From Desulfurococcus sp. (GTDB taxonomy: Archaea; Thermoproteota; Thermoprotei_A; Sulfolobales; Desulfurococcaceae): DNA of 64,000 nt. Positions 44,384 to 52,624 of this stretch are shown here, piece by piece. Under the pieces are notes generated by a model. That model was not told the origin of the DNA, did not search any database, and was given only the letters and a program-made list of their open reading frames with translations. The stretch is from assembly GCA_026626905.1 (NCBI GenBank), contig JAPNUX010000001.1, positions 1 to 64,000 of the forward strand, in the 5' to 3' direction. Within the stretch, counting starts at the first letter, position 1, and the number at the start of each line of letters is the position of its first letter. Position numbers and translations under genes: made by a program.

Positions 44384-45304
44384 CTAAGCCTCCCGCCCTC
44401 TTAGTTCTTCTATCTTCCTCAGTAGTCTAATCTCCATTCTCTTAACGTATAATGCTAGAACTGCTAGTAGAGAAGAGATGAAGCCTGTTAGAGCTAGTGC
44501 TATAGCTACCAGTCCCTTTACATGATACTTAACTCCCGTGAAGAAGTAGTGGTAGCCTACATGAGCTCCTAGAAGCAGCCCTGGTAGTAGGAGTAGTGAG
44601 CCTAAAGCAAATATCAGAAATGCAGGATTATACCTCCACGTCAATCTAACCATGTCTAAAGCTATCTTAAAGCCGTGTTTAACCCCAAGCTTCTTCTCCC
44701 CCAGCCTCCTCCTGTACTCTACTGGCGTCTCCTTAATCCTCCTGCCTGTTGCAGCCATGTGAGCAGCTATCTCTGATTCAACACTAAAACCATGCATCTC
44801 GAAATCTACTTCCCTCAGCACTCGTGTCCTAGAAGCATACATGCCGCTTAATACATCTGTAAGCTTAACACCAAAGAGAGCATTGAATAGCAGGGTGAGA
44901 GCACGATTCCCAATCCTGTAGACTAAGCTCTGACTCCTCTTATCCCATACTCTAGCTCCTACAACATGATCATACCCCTCTTTAAGCCAGACTAGTAGAT
45001 CACATACACGGCTACCCGGGTAAGTATAATCTCCATCCATGAAGACAACAAAAGGCGTGTCAACATACCTTAAAGCAGTCTTAACAGCAGCAGCCTTACC
45101 CACCCCCTCCTGGAATACAACTCTAACACCCCTCCCCCTAGCAATCTCAACAGTACCATCACTACTATACCCATCCACCACGAGAATCCTCTCAACCGGG
45201 ACACCAGCATTAAGCAGCTCATCTATAACGAGGCCTATAGCTTCAGCTTCATTCAGAGTAGGGAGGACAATAGTAGCCTCCTCAAAAAGCCTCCCGCAAT
45301 CCAA
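44384..45304 (-). CDS. Dolichyl-phosphate sugar synthase-like glycosyltransferase family 2
   Basis: A 306-residue GT2 enzyme of the DPM1/AglJ type. IVLPTLNEAEAIGLVIDELL, VVDGYSSDGTVEIA, VFMDGDYTYPG (DxD) and VLSGMYASR are the hallmarks. Two C-terminal helices (FLIFALGSLLLLPGLLLGA and ALALTGFISSLLAVLALYV) anchor it in the membrane. Enzymes of this group charge a dolichyl-phosphate carrier, so this is a good candidate for the first lipid-linked step of the surface-glycan pathway. The start is TTG 45304. Confidence 0.87.
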   Translation of the reverse strand: MDCGRLFEEATIVLPTLNEAEAIGLVIDELLNAGVPVERILVVDGYSSDGTVEIARGRGVRVVFQEGVGKAAAVKTALRYVDTPFVVFMDGDYTYPGSRVCDLLVWLKEGYDHVVGARVWDKRSQSLVYRIGNRALTLLFNALFGVKLTDVLSGMYASRTRVLREVDFEMHGFSVESEIAAHMAATGRRIKETPVEYRRRLGEKKLGVKHGFKIALDMVRLTWRYNPAFLIFALGSLLLLPGLLLGAHVGYHYFFTGVKYHVKGLVAIALALTGFISSLLAVLALYVKRMEIRLLRKIEELRGREA

Positions 45305-45460
45305 GAGTAAACACCCTTCAATACTGAGAGCAGCTTAAACCTGAGCCAAGCCCACTATACTCTCAGAAGGGAGCTTGGATTTAAACCCGTAGGGTAGATT
45401 ATGCTAGAATCAGGTTTAAAGAGTACACTAAAAGGTAAGCGTAAGGCAAACTGGATTAAA

Positions 45461-45736
45461 CTACTTGTCCTCTGCTGGTAGAATATTCTTGAGGAGGTTT
45501 AAGAGCTCGCTTAAAGCTTCATCTTCATCCTCACCATTAACCCTTAATACTATTTCATCACCGTAGTCTACTCCAAGTGAGAGAACCTGTAGAATATTCT
45601 TAGCACTCGCAGACTTCCCTCCCTTAACAACAATCACCTCTGATTTAAATCTCCGAGCAGTCTCCACGAATCTAGCAGCCGGCCTAGCATGCAGCCCACT
45701 CTTATTCACTACTGTAACTTTAACCTCACGCATCAT
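45461..45736 (-). CDS. ptsH: Phosphocarrier protein HPr
   Basis: A 91-residue protein of normal HPr length. VNKSGLHARPAARFVE holds the active-site His (residue 16 counting from 45736) that accepts phosphate from enzyme I. GGKSASAKNILQVLSLG is the second conserved region; the residue in the place of the regulatory Ser46 is Asn, so HPr-kinase control is unlikely. Two ATGs stand in tandem (45736, 45733); GGTGA fits the second slightly better. It is the last gene of the PTS operon, 50 bases after ptsI. Confidence 0.95.
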   Translation of the reverse strand: MMREVKVTVVNKSGLHARPAARFVETARRFKSEVIVVKGGKSASAKNILQVLSLGVDYGDEIVLRVNGEDEDEALSELLNLLKNILPAEDK

Positions 45737-45786
45737 CAGTCACCAGAGAGTGTTAAGTATTATGGCATAGCTTTAAGAATTATCCT

Positions 45787-47481
45787 CTACCACGGGATCT
45801 CTACACCAAGCTCTCTACTCAGGAATCCTCTAGCCTTCTCTCTAACCTCGCCGCCATTATCTAGTTTTAATGCTTCTTCAGCTAGCTTCACGCTACTAGT
45901 ATACTCGATCCCGTTGACCACCCATTTAACTAGTGGTATTAGCGCTGGCGAGACACTAAGCTCGTCTACACCAAGGCCTACAAGTATTGGTATAGCTAGC
46001 GGGTTTCCGGCTAGCTCACCGCACACATGGACTGGGATACCTGCTCTATGAGCCTCCCTCGATACTACTTCTATAGCTCTAAGTACAGCTGGATGCATGT
46101 CATCGTAGAGGTATGATACATTCTCGTTAACTCTATCAGCTGCAAAAATATACTGGGTTAAATCATTAGTACCTATACTGAGGAAGTCTACTTCTCTAGC
46201 AATCTTATCAGCCATGTAGACTACTGAGGGAACCTCCACCATGATGCCGAAGTCGACTCTAACATTAAGCTCTCTCGACGCTTCCTCTATAATTTTCTTT
46301 AGCTCTCTAACTTCTTCTAGAGTACTCACCATTGGAGCCATAACCTTAATATTACTATGCCTGGATGCAGCCTTGAAGACAGCTTTCAACTGGTCTTCAA
46401 GAACCCCTCTATACTTGAATAGTAGTCTAATACCTCTAAGCCCTAGAAACGGGTTACTCTCTCTTGGAGCCGGCATGTAGGGTAGTGGTTTATCCCCGCC
46501 TACATCAAGTAGCCTGATAACCAGTGGCTTACCCTCAAGCTTCTCAGCCATTCTAGCGAAGACTTCAGCAAGCTTTTCAACAGGGGGAGGACTACTCGCT
46601 CCTAGATAGTAGAATTCAACTCTGAATAATCCTACTCCTTCAGCACCATTCATTAAAGCAGTATTCAAGTCGTCTTCACCCCCGATATTCGCTGCTACAG
46701 TAATTCTTCTTCCATCTCTCGTTGAAGCCAGTTTACCTTTAACTTCCATGAACTTCTTGGATAGCTCGTCGAAAGCCTGTTTTCTAGCCATCAGCTTTCT
46801 CAATGTATCCTCGCCTGGGTCAGCTATTACAAGCCCTGTAAACCCGTCTACTACTACAAGGCTCGCAGTACTCAGTGATCTCACTGCATCTCTAACACCG
46901 AATACAGCTGGAACCCCGAGGCTTCTAGCTATTATTGCTGCATGCGAAGTATAACTACCCTTCTCAGCTATAACAGCCTTTAAGCCCCTTCTAGCAAGCC
47001 TTAAGAGCTGGGATGGGTAGACCTCCACGGCAACTAGTACTGAGCCTTCTCCAATATTAACCCCGCCTGCTCCCCTCAGTAATCCAGCCAGGCTATCTCT
47101 TATCTCAATCAAGTCTTCTACTTTAAGCTGAGTTAAAGCTGCACCAGACGACTCTAAGAGCTCCTTGTACTTCTCGAAGACTACTGCAAGAGCTTCAAGA
47201 GCACTCCTCCCTCCTCTAACCTCTCCTACAGCCTCATCCACCAGGGCTTCAACCATAAGCTTGTGGGCTTCAAGTATCTCAGCTACATCCCTCGGTGCAT
47301 CCTTCTTAAGCTCGTCGAGCTCAGCTAGCAGCTTACTCTTAGCTTCAAGTAGAGCACGCTCAGCTTCAACACCCTTATAGTCTACTCCCTCCCCTAGACT
47401 TACAGTTAAGCTTACAGGTCTACCGTAGCCTACACCCCAGGATACCGGGATCCCTTTAAGCCTCCTCTCCACGAACCCCAC
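45787..47481 (-). CDS. ptsI: Phosphoenolpyruvate-protein phosphotransferase (enzyme I)
   Basis: A 564-residue enzyme I of usual length. The N-terminal HPr-binding domain is followed by the phospho-His domain with GSYTSHAAIIARSLGVPAVF (His180), and the C-terminal PEP-binding barrel has GVGLFRVEFYYLG, RLLDVGGDKPLPYM, NPFLGLRGIRLL, DFLSIGTNDLTQYIFAADR and the catalytic Cys in VHVCGELAGNP. It takes phosphate from PEP and passes it to HPr. The start lies seven bases after nagA, consistent with one transcript. Confidence 0.96.
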   Translation of the reverse strand: MGFVERRLKGIPVSWGVGYGRPVSLTVSLGEGVDYKGVEAERALLEAKSKLLAELDELKKDAPRDVAEILEAHKLMVEALVDEAVGEVRGGRSALEALAVVFEKYKELLESSGAALTQLKVEDLIEIRDSLAGLLRGAGGVNIGEGSVLVAVEVYPSQLLRLARRGLKAVIAEKGSYTSHAAIIARSLGVPAVFGVRDAVRSLSTASLVVVDGFTGLVIADPGEDTLRKLMARKQAFDELSKKFMEVKGKLASTRDGRRITVAANIGGEDDLNTALMNGAEGVGLFRVEFYYLGASSPPPVEKLAEVFARMAEKLEGKPLVIRLLDVGGDKPLPYMPAPRESNPFLGLRGIRLLFKYRGVLEDQLKAVFKAASRHSNIKVMAPMVSTLEEVRELKKIIEEASRELNVRVDFGIMVEVPSVVYMADKIAREVDFLSIGTNDLTQYIFAADRVNENVSYLYDDMHPAVLRAIEVVSREAHRAGIPVHVCGELAGNPLAIPILVGLGVDELSVSPALIPLVKWVVNGIEYTSSVKLAEEALKLDNGGEVREKARGFLSRELGVEIPW

Positions 47482-47488
47482 CAGCCTA

Positions 47489-48655
47489 CTATAGTACTCT
47501 CACGCCTTGAACATACAGGGATTCAACATTCAAGTCTTCATCTAATACTACCAGGTCAGCTGAGAAGCCGGGTATAATTGCACCAGTATTACGTAGCCCT
47601 ACAGCTGAAGCAGGATTATAGGTTAGCATTCTCACAGCATCCTTCAACGGGACTCCTAGCTTAACTAGGTTTCTCAAAGCTTTATCCATTGTGAGAGTAC
47701 TCCCTGCGAGTGTTCCATCCTTCAGCCTGCTAACACCACCTTCAACAATAATCTCTAAGCCTCCAAGCGTGTACCTTCCATCCGGGAGGTCTGTAGCTGC
47801 AATAGAGTCTGTGACAGCTACAATCCTCTCCACACCAGCATGTCTTATCGTGAACTCAATCATCCTGGGCGAGACGTGTATGAAGTCGCATATAAGCTCC
47901 AAGTATACTTGAGGGCTCTCTAAGAGTGCGACTATAACACCAGGCTCTCTATGGTGCACTGGCCTCATCCCATTATAGAGGTGTGTAGCCCTATTAGCTC
48001 CAGCTATTATAGCTGCCTTAGCCTCCTCGAATGACGCGTTAGTATGACCTATTGAAACGTAAACCCCGAGGCTTCTAGCATACTCTATGAACTCTAATGC
48101 TCCTTCAAGCTCAGGGGCAATTGTTATAGTTTTCAAGCTACCCTTAGATGCCTCCCAGTACTCTCTCAGCTCACTAATACTCGGGGGCCGAAGAAACTCG
48201 GGGTTCTGGGCTCCAGCTCTCTCCCTGCTTAAGTATGGTCCCTCTAAGTGTAATCCTTCAACTAAAGCTCCTTCAATCCTACTCCTCTGGGATTCGATAA
48301 ATCTAGCAACACCTCTAGCAGCTGTGAGAAGGGTTTCACGGGATGCTGTCACAGTAGTAGGGAGGAATCTAGCCACGCCGTGAGTAGCGTAGGCTCTACT
48401 CAACTCTGCTAGCGTCTCCTCTACTCTCTCAACCAAGCCTTCTAGAGCACTATTCGTGATATCATACCCTTTAATCCCATGAGTGTGTATATCAATAAAG
48501 CCTGGTGCTAGTATCCTACCCTCAAGGTTCTCGCCGCCGGGATTCCTCCCAGCGTAGACTCTCCTAACTACTCCTCCTTCTACTTCAACTGTCCCAGGAT
48601 AGATCTCCTCGAATGGTGTTACAACTCTAGCATTAGTTAAAACTAGCTTGCTCAT
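47489..48655 (-). CDS. nagA: N-acetylglucosamine-6-phosphate deacetylase
   Basis: About 388 residues of the NagA amidohydrolase family. GFIDIHTHG (His57, His59), LEGPYLS (metal-binding Glu), SIGHTNAS, THLYNGMRPVHHREPG, and the catalytic Asp in VAVTDSIAATDLPDG are all present, with GSTLTMDKALRNLV and AVGL near the end. It removes acetyl from GlcNAc-6-phosphate. ATG 48655 is chosen over 48700 because the longer form would overlap the SIS gene. It lies inside the PTS operon, so the imported and phosphorylated sugar is probably N-acetylated. Confidence 0.94.
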   Translation of the reverse strand: MSKLVLTNARVVTPFEEIYPGTVEVEGGVVRRVYAGRNPGGENLEGRILAPGFIDIHTHGIKGYDITNSALEGLVERVEETLAELSRAYATHGVARFLPTTVTASRETLLTAARGVARFIESQRSRIEGALVEGLHLEGPYLSRERAGAQNPEFLRPPSISELREYWEASKGSLKTITIAPELEGALEFIEYARSLGVYVSIGHTNASFEEAKAAIIAGANRATHLYNGMRPVHHREPGVIVALLESPQVYLELICDFIHVSPRMIEFTIRHAGVERIVAVTDSIAATDLPDGRYTLGGLEIIVEGGVSRLKDGTLAGSTLTMDKALRNLVKLGVPLKDAVRMLTYNPASAVGLRNTGAIIPGFSADLVVLDEDLNVESLYVQGVRVL

Positions 48656-48665
48656 CCCAGCCCGC

Positions 48666-49400
48666 CTACAGGTATCTAAGTCTATCTCTGTATCTCTCAA
48701 CTACCCTAATATTATGCTCCTGGGCGCCGGGTAGATGCGAGCTCATGAATACAGGTGGCTCAACTCCTCTCTCAGCAAGCTTCCCTACAGCTAGTGCCGT
48801 GATAGCGTGAGCTATAAAAGCTGAGAGTATCGTGGAGACAGGGAACACTTTTACCTTGAGGCCAGGCACCTCTAGTACTGCATCTCCTCGAGGAACCTTA
48901 TTGTCTACAACAACATCAGCAACCTCGTAGAGCCTCCTACCATACTTGTTTCTAGGGGGCAGGCTCTTCGAGTACTCGACTGAAGTCACAGCTATTACAG
49001 GACACCCCATGGATCTAGCTTTCAAGGCAGCCTCCACTGGGAACGTGTTAACCCCTGAATTCGAGACTACTAGAACTACATCTCCTTCTCTAACACCCAT
49101 GTGCTTTAAGACTACTTCAGCATACCCTTCAACATGCTCCATGCTAGTAGACTTGAATGCACCGTGATACACGTTTATATCAGTGTTAACCAGTGGGTTT
49201 ACGGGGACTAGTCCTCCAGCCCTATAAGAGAGCTCTTCTCCAATTATTGCTGAATGCCCTGCTCCAACCACGTGGAGTACTCCGCCTCTTTCAAGGGAGC
49301 TGGCTAGAAGCTCCGCGGCTCTCTCAATACTCTCCTTCTCCTCCTCTACAATCCTCTTAATTAGAGAGGAGACTGTAAGGTATAGTTCCTCTAGTATCAT
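48666..49400 (-). CDS. SIS-domain phosphosugar-binding protein (UPF0309-like)
   Basis: A 244-residue single-SIS protein: GVLHVVGAGHSAIIGEEL (phosphosugar loop) and GDVVLVVSNSGVNTFPVEAAL (SIS SxSG motif), then a C-terminal SSHLPGAQEHN segment. SIS proteins isomerise, deaminate or sense amino-sugar phosphates. It lies between the EIIA gene and nagA, ten bases from nagA. No separate GlcN-6-phosphate deaminase gene is in the window, so this protein may perform that step or a related isomerisation; that is inference. Confidence 0.85.
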   Translation of the reverse strand: MILEELYLTVSSLIKRIVEEEKESIERAAELLASSLERGGVLHVVGAGHSAIIGEELSYRAGGLVPVNPLVNTDINVYHGAFKSTSMEHVEGYAEVVLKHMGVREGDVVLVVSNSGVNTFPVEAALKARSMGCPVIAVTSVEYSKSLPPRNKYGRRLYEVADVVVDNKVPRGDAVLEVPGLKVKVFPVSTILSAFIAHAITALAVGKLAERGVEPPVFMSSHLPGAQEHNIRVVERYRDRLRYL

Positions 49401-49468
49401 GCAAGCCCACCAGTAGGCTCACACGCGTGACAAGGCGGCTTACACCCTATAAAATAGCAGAGTTCACG

Positions 49469-49924
49469 CTACCCGCTTACATCCCGAGGCGTGAAGCATT
49501 CTACTACAGCTAGAATATCACGGGGGTCTCTAGCAGACATTAATGCTGAGCGGGCTTCCTCGTTGGACAGTAGCTCTGCGATCACTTGGAGGGCTTGTAG
49601 ATGAGACTTCTTGTCGGGTGAAGCGAAAGCTATAACTACTTTAACCGGGTCGTTAGGAGACCCGAAGTTAACAGGCTTTCTCAAGACAACAATACTGAAG
49701 CCAGGCTTCAAAGCACCATCCTCAGGTCTTGCGTGTGGTAGTGCTACACCTGGAGCTATAACAGCGTAGGGGCCTAGCTCTCTAACAGTATTAATCATGG
49801 CGTCAATATACTTCTCCTCAATCCTCCCCCTCTTATACAGGATTCCCCCGGCTACTCGGACAGCCTCCTCCCAGCCTCCGACTTCAACATCTACAAGTAT
49901 ATCTTCTAGCGTCAGCCAGTCCAC
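49469..49924 (-). CDS. PTS EIIA component (mannitol/fructose/ascorbate type)
   Basis: A 151-residue PTS_EIIA_2 domain. The phosphorylated His is in VALPHARPEDG (His64), and the second conserved His is in DKKSHLQALQVIAELL. PVNFGSPNDPVKVVIAF lies between them. It takes phosphate from HPr and passes it to EIIB. Its ATG 49924 is 26 bases after the EIIB stop. A complete single-domain protein, as in ascorbate-family systems with separate subunits. Confidence 0.93.
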   Translation of the reverse strand: MDWLTLEDILVDVEVGGWEEAVRVAGGILYKRGRIEEKYIDAMINTVRELGPYAVIAPGVALPHARPEDGALKPGFSIVVLRKPVNFGSPNDPVKVVIAFASPDKKSHLQALQVIAELLSNEEARSALMSARDPRDILAVVECFTPRDVSG

Positions 49925-49950
49925 GGAACCCCACCGCTTAAACCCTTAGC

Positions 49951-50262
49951 CTACAATGCAATAATGCCTTTTTCTAGGAGTGCCTGGAGGAGTTTCTCTC
50001 TAATCTCCTTCTTATCCACCAGGTTCTTCAACCCGACAACTATTTTCCCTGAGCCTTTAAGCTCGCTTACGTGGAGAACTGAGGCTACTATGACATCAGC
50101 ATCACTACTCTTAGCACTAACTAGCTCTGAGTGCTCTACTTTAGCAGGTATCTTCAGCTCTCTCAACACATCTTCTACAAACATCCTCATGATCAGTGAG
50201 CTACCCTGTCCTACCCCGCATACAGTTAAAACCTTGAGAGGCCTGTTCAACAAGTACTTCAC
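49951..50262 (-). CDS. PTS EIIB component (ascorbate-family type)
   Basis: A 103-residue PTS_IIB domain with the phospho-Cys loop VLTVCGVGQGSSLIM (Cys15) at the N-terminus, then DVIVASVLHVSEL. The length and motif match UlaB/SgaB-like subunits. It receives phosphate from EIIA and donates it to the sugar bound in EIIC. It lies 65 bases after the EIIC gene. Confidence 0.92.
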   Translation of the reverse strand: MKYLLNRPLKVLTVCGVGQGSSLIMRMFVEDVLRELKIPAKVEHSELVSAKSSDADVIVASVLHVSELKGSGKIVVGLKNLVDKKEIREKLLQALLEKGIIAL

Positions 50263-50327
50263 GAGGAACCACCAGCTAAATCATATGGATTAGGGAACTA
50301 AAAAACAATATTATAGGGTTCCCGCAG

Positions 50328-51638
50328 CTACGAGCCGAAGATAGGCTTTAAGATCAACATTAGTATTAACACTATTGCATACCAGTCTGGGTCTCCTAGT
50401 GTAGCCAGCTCAGGCCCGTACGTTAAGACCTTTAATCCTAGAGCCTGCCCTATTGCTAGTATAAAGCCATTTAATGCTCCAGCGAATACAGCTCCCTTCC
50501 ACCCGCCAGTCTTATTCCCGAAGACAGCTGCAGCACCACCAGGGAAGAACAGCATTATCATTGGTGGAACTATTACTGAGAAGCCAGTCCACATGAATAC
50601 AGCCATCATCACTAGGAATACTATGAGGCCGCTGATGAAGCCGATGATAACAGCTGTAGGAGCGTAGGGGAAGACTACCGGGCAGTCTACTGCTGGTATA
50701 GCTCCCGGAATCACTTTTTCAGATATACCCTTGAACGCTGGGATTATCTCGCCAACAAATATTTTTACTCCTGTGAGCAGGACGACTATGGCTGCAGCAA
50801 AGTATAATCCTCTTATTATAGCCCATACTATAGGGTTCAAGCCTCCCGTTAACCCTGCCACAGTCTCCGGAGCCTTGAATAAGCCTATGATTGACGCGAT
50901 AACCATTATCAACCCTAGAATTATCGCAGTGCTAATAGAGTAGTCCTTGAAGAACGATATAGATTCAGGTATCTTCAACTCCTCAGTACTCTCCTCGGGT
51001 CTACCAATATACTTTCCAACCTTGAATCCTATCCACGCGACTAGAGAAGATGTATGCGCGTAGCCTATCTCCTCTGAACCTGTTAGAGTCTTCATAGCAC
51101 CATGCATGTACTTAGGCTGTATTGTCCAGTATAACGCCATTACAATAGAGCCTATTAAGACAACCTGCCACATAGATGCCTTGGGGTTCACTGTTAGAAT
51201 AGTTGCAACAACTAGCAGTGAAACCCACCACATTAAATGCCCTGTTAAGTAGACGTGGCGGAATACAGGTATAAGCCTCACGATTATTAAGTGGAGAATG
51301 AATCCGAGAGTCATTACTGTGACAGCATAGCTACCGTAGGTACTTATCAGCGTGTTCATAGGCACGTAGTTAGGTGGGTACTGCGGGGATGCACCGGTTG
51401 CAGCATACACGATGTTCTGGAAGTTCACGAGCTCGTTGACGAATAAGCCTGCTCCAGCCAGCATTAAGACTACTCCAATCATGACTTTAATAGTCCCGCT
51501 TACAATCTCATTGAACGGCTTCTTCTGGAGGGATAGGCCGATTAAGGCTACTAGGCCTAGGAGTATAGCTGGATTCTGAAGGATATTTGTTCCAATCCAT
51601 ATGATAATGTCTTCAATAGTCACATTTAACCCCCACAT
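50328..51638 (-). CDS. PTS EIIC component, ascorbate (UlaA/SgaT) family
   Basis: A 436-residue transporter with ten or more hydrophobic helices. The order is typical of the UlaA/SgaT family: GLSLQKKPFNEIVSGTIKV at the start, GSYAVTVMTLGFILHLIIVRL, GHLMWWVSLLVVA, the YAHTSSLVAWIGFKVGK segment, then FVGEIIPAFKGISEKVIPGA and DCPVVFPYAPTAVIIGF. It carries sugar across the membrane as it is phosphorylated by EIIB. It is first in the operon; TATA-like stretches lie at 51653-51668. ATG 51638 would be nearly leaderless; GTG 51623 with GGGGG six bases before it is the alternative. Confidence 0.93.
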   Translation of the reverse strand: MWGLNVTIEDIIIWIGTNILQNPAILLGLVALIGLSLQKKPFNEIVSGTIKVMIGVVLMLAGAGLFVNELVNFQNIVYAATGASPQYPPNYVPMNTLISTYGSYAVTVMTLGFILHLIIVRLIPVFRHVYLTGHLMWWVSLLVVATILTVNPKASMWQVVLIGSIVMALYWTIQPKYMHGAMKTLTGSEEIGYAHTSSLVAWIGFKVGKYIGRPEESTEELKIPESISFFKDYSISTAIILGLIMVIASIIGLFKAPETVAGLTGGLNPIVWAIIRGLYFAAAIVVLLTGVKIFVGEIIPAFKGISEKVIPGAIPAVDCPVVFPYAPTAVIIGFISGLIVFLVMMAVFMWTGFSVIVPPMIMLFFPGGAAAVFGNKTGGWKGAVFAGALNGFILAIGQALGLKVLTYGPELATLGDPDWYAIVLILMLILKPIFGS

Positions 51639-51652
51639 AGCTTATCTAGAAC

Positions 51653-51668
51653 TCTATAAACTTATAAA
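51653..51668 (-). promoter_or_regulatory. Likely promoter of the PTS operon
   Basis: On the minus strand the bases read atttataagtttatag, two overlapping TATA-like boxes 15-30 bases before ATG 51638 and 30-45 before GTG 51623. The stretch is clearly more AT-rich than its surroundings. Any operator or regulator site is not visible. Confidence 0.45.
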
Positions 51669-51742
51669 TCTAATCTTATAATGTAAGCCCACCTACATCC
51701 TCCTAGAATAGCATCTGTAGCAGGATTATGCTGAAGTATAAG

Positions 51743-52624
51743 CTAGCCTCCCATGCTCTCAGCTTTTAAGCTGTGGTTGCCGTGGCTTCGAGCTGCTTTA
51801 ACTCTAAAGTTCTCGAGGAGGTGGCCTGGTATAGAGCAGCATGCATCGTAGAGCTCGGAGTCCTCGTTGAGTAGGCTGGGGTGTGGGTTAGCTACTCTCT
51901 CAACTAATCCTTCTCTAACAGCCACTGTATCCAGCTCTCTTTTAACTCCATGAGGCCTCATGCATCCAAGATATAATCTTCCATTAAACACTCTTCTAGC
52001 CTCCCTCAAGTTCTCTACTAGAATAGATGCCGGCGGCTCTCCTACTAGCTTTGATTCAGGTATGTATACTAGGAGTGTAGCTTCCTCCAGCCCGTAGTCT
52101 TCCACAGTCTTCAACTCCTTCTTGAAGACCTCTATCGTGAAGCCTGGATGCCACAGGTAGAGGTGGGGGACTACGTGTAATCCTTCTTCAACCATTAGCT
52201 CTAATACCTCACTGTACACTGAGGTATTGAAGGGTAGCCCTCTAATGTACTTTGCGATGTAATCGCTTAGCGTGAACTCGTAGTCTACAACATCGACTAC
52301 TTCTCTAAGCCTCCCTAGTACCTCTCTACTCCTCTGGAGCCCGGGGTGAATGTTGAAGACGAAGCCATACCTCCTCTTAGCTTCTCTTAAAGACTCAATA
52401 AATTCTTCTACAGGTAGCACTCCGCTCCTAGTGAAACCACCACTCACTAGTACTCCTCTAACCCCCTGCTCGTAGAGTTCTCCTAGTACTTCAAGAACTC
52501 TCTCCCTTGGCAGGGGAGTCATGTGCCTGAGATACCTGCCCCTGCAGAACCTGCAGTTAAGCCAGCAAGCTGAGCCTGTTATAGATACTGAGGTGAACTT
52601 TACAGCATGGATAAAGTACTTCAA
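51743..52624 (-). CDS. Radical SAM protein, LipS-type lipoyl synthase component
   Basis: A 293-residue radical SAM enzyme. The cluster motif is in SACWLNCRFCRGRYL (C-x3-C-x2-C), followed by VLVSGGFTRSGVLP as the SAM-binding GGE-like element, and DACCSIPGHLLENFR near the end offers further Cys ligands. It overlaps a second radical SAM gene by four bases. In archaea two such proteins, LipS1 and LipS2, together insert sulfur into octanoyl groups. Their position beside a split lipoate ligase makes this assignment convincing; which one is LipS1 or LipS2 I leave open. Confidence 0.75.
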   Translation of the reverse strand: MKYFIHAVKFTSVSITGSACWLNCRFCRGRYLRHMTPLPRERVLEVLGELYEQGVRGVLVSGGFTRSGVLPVEEFIESLREAKRRYGFVFNIHPGLQRSREVLGRLREVVDVVDYEFTLSDYIAKYIRGLPFNTSVYSEVLELMVEEGLHVVPHLYLWHPGFTIEVFKKELKTVEDYGLEEATLLVYIPESKLVGEPPASILVENLREARRVFNGRLYLGCMRPHGVKRELDTVAVREGLVERVANPHPSLLNEDSELYDACCSIPGHLLENFRVKAARSHGNHSLKAESMGG

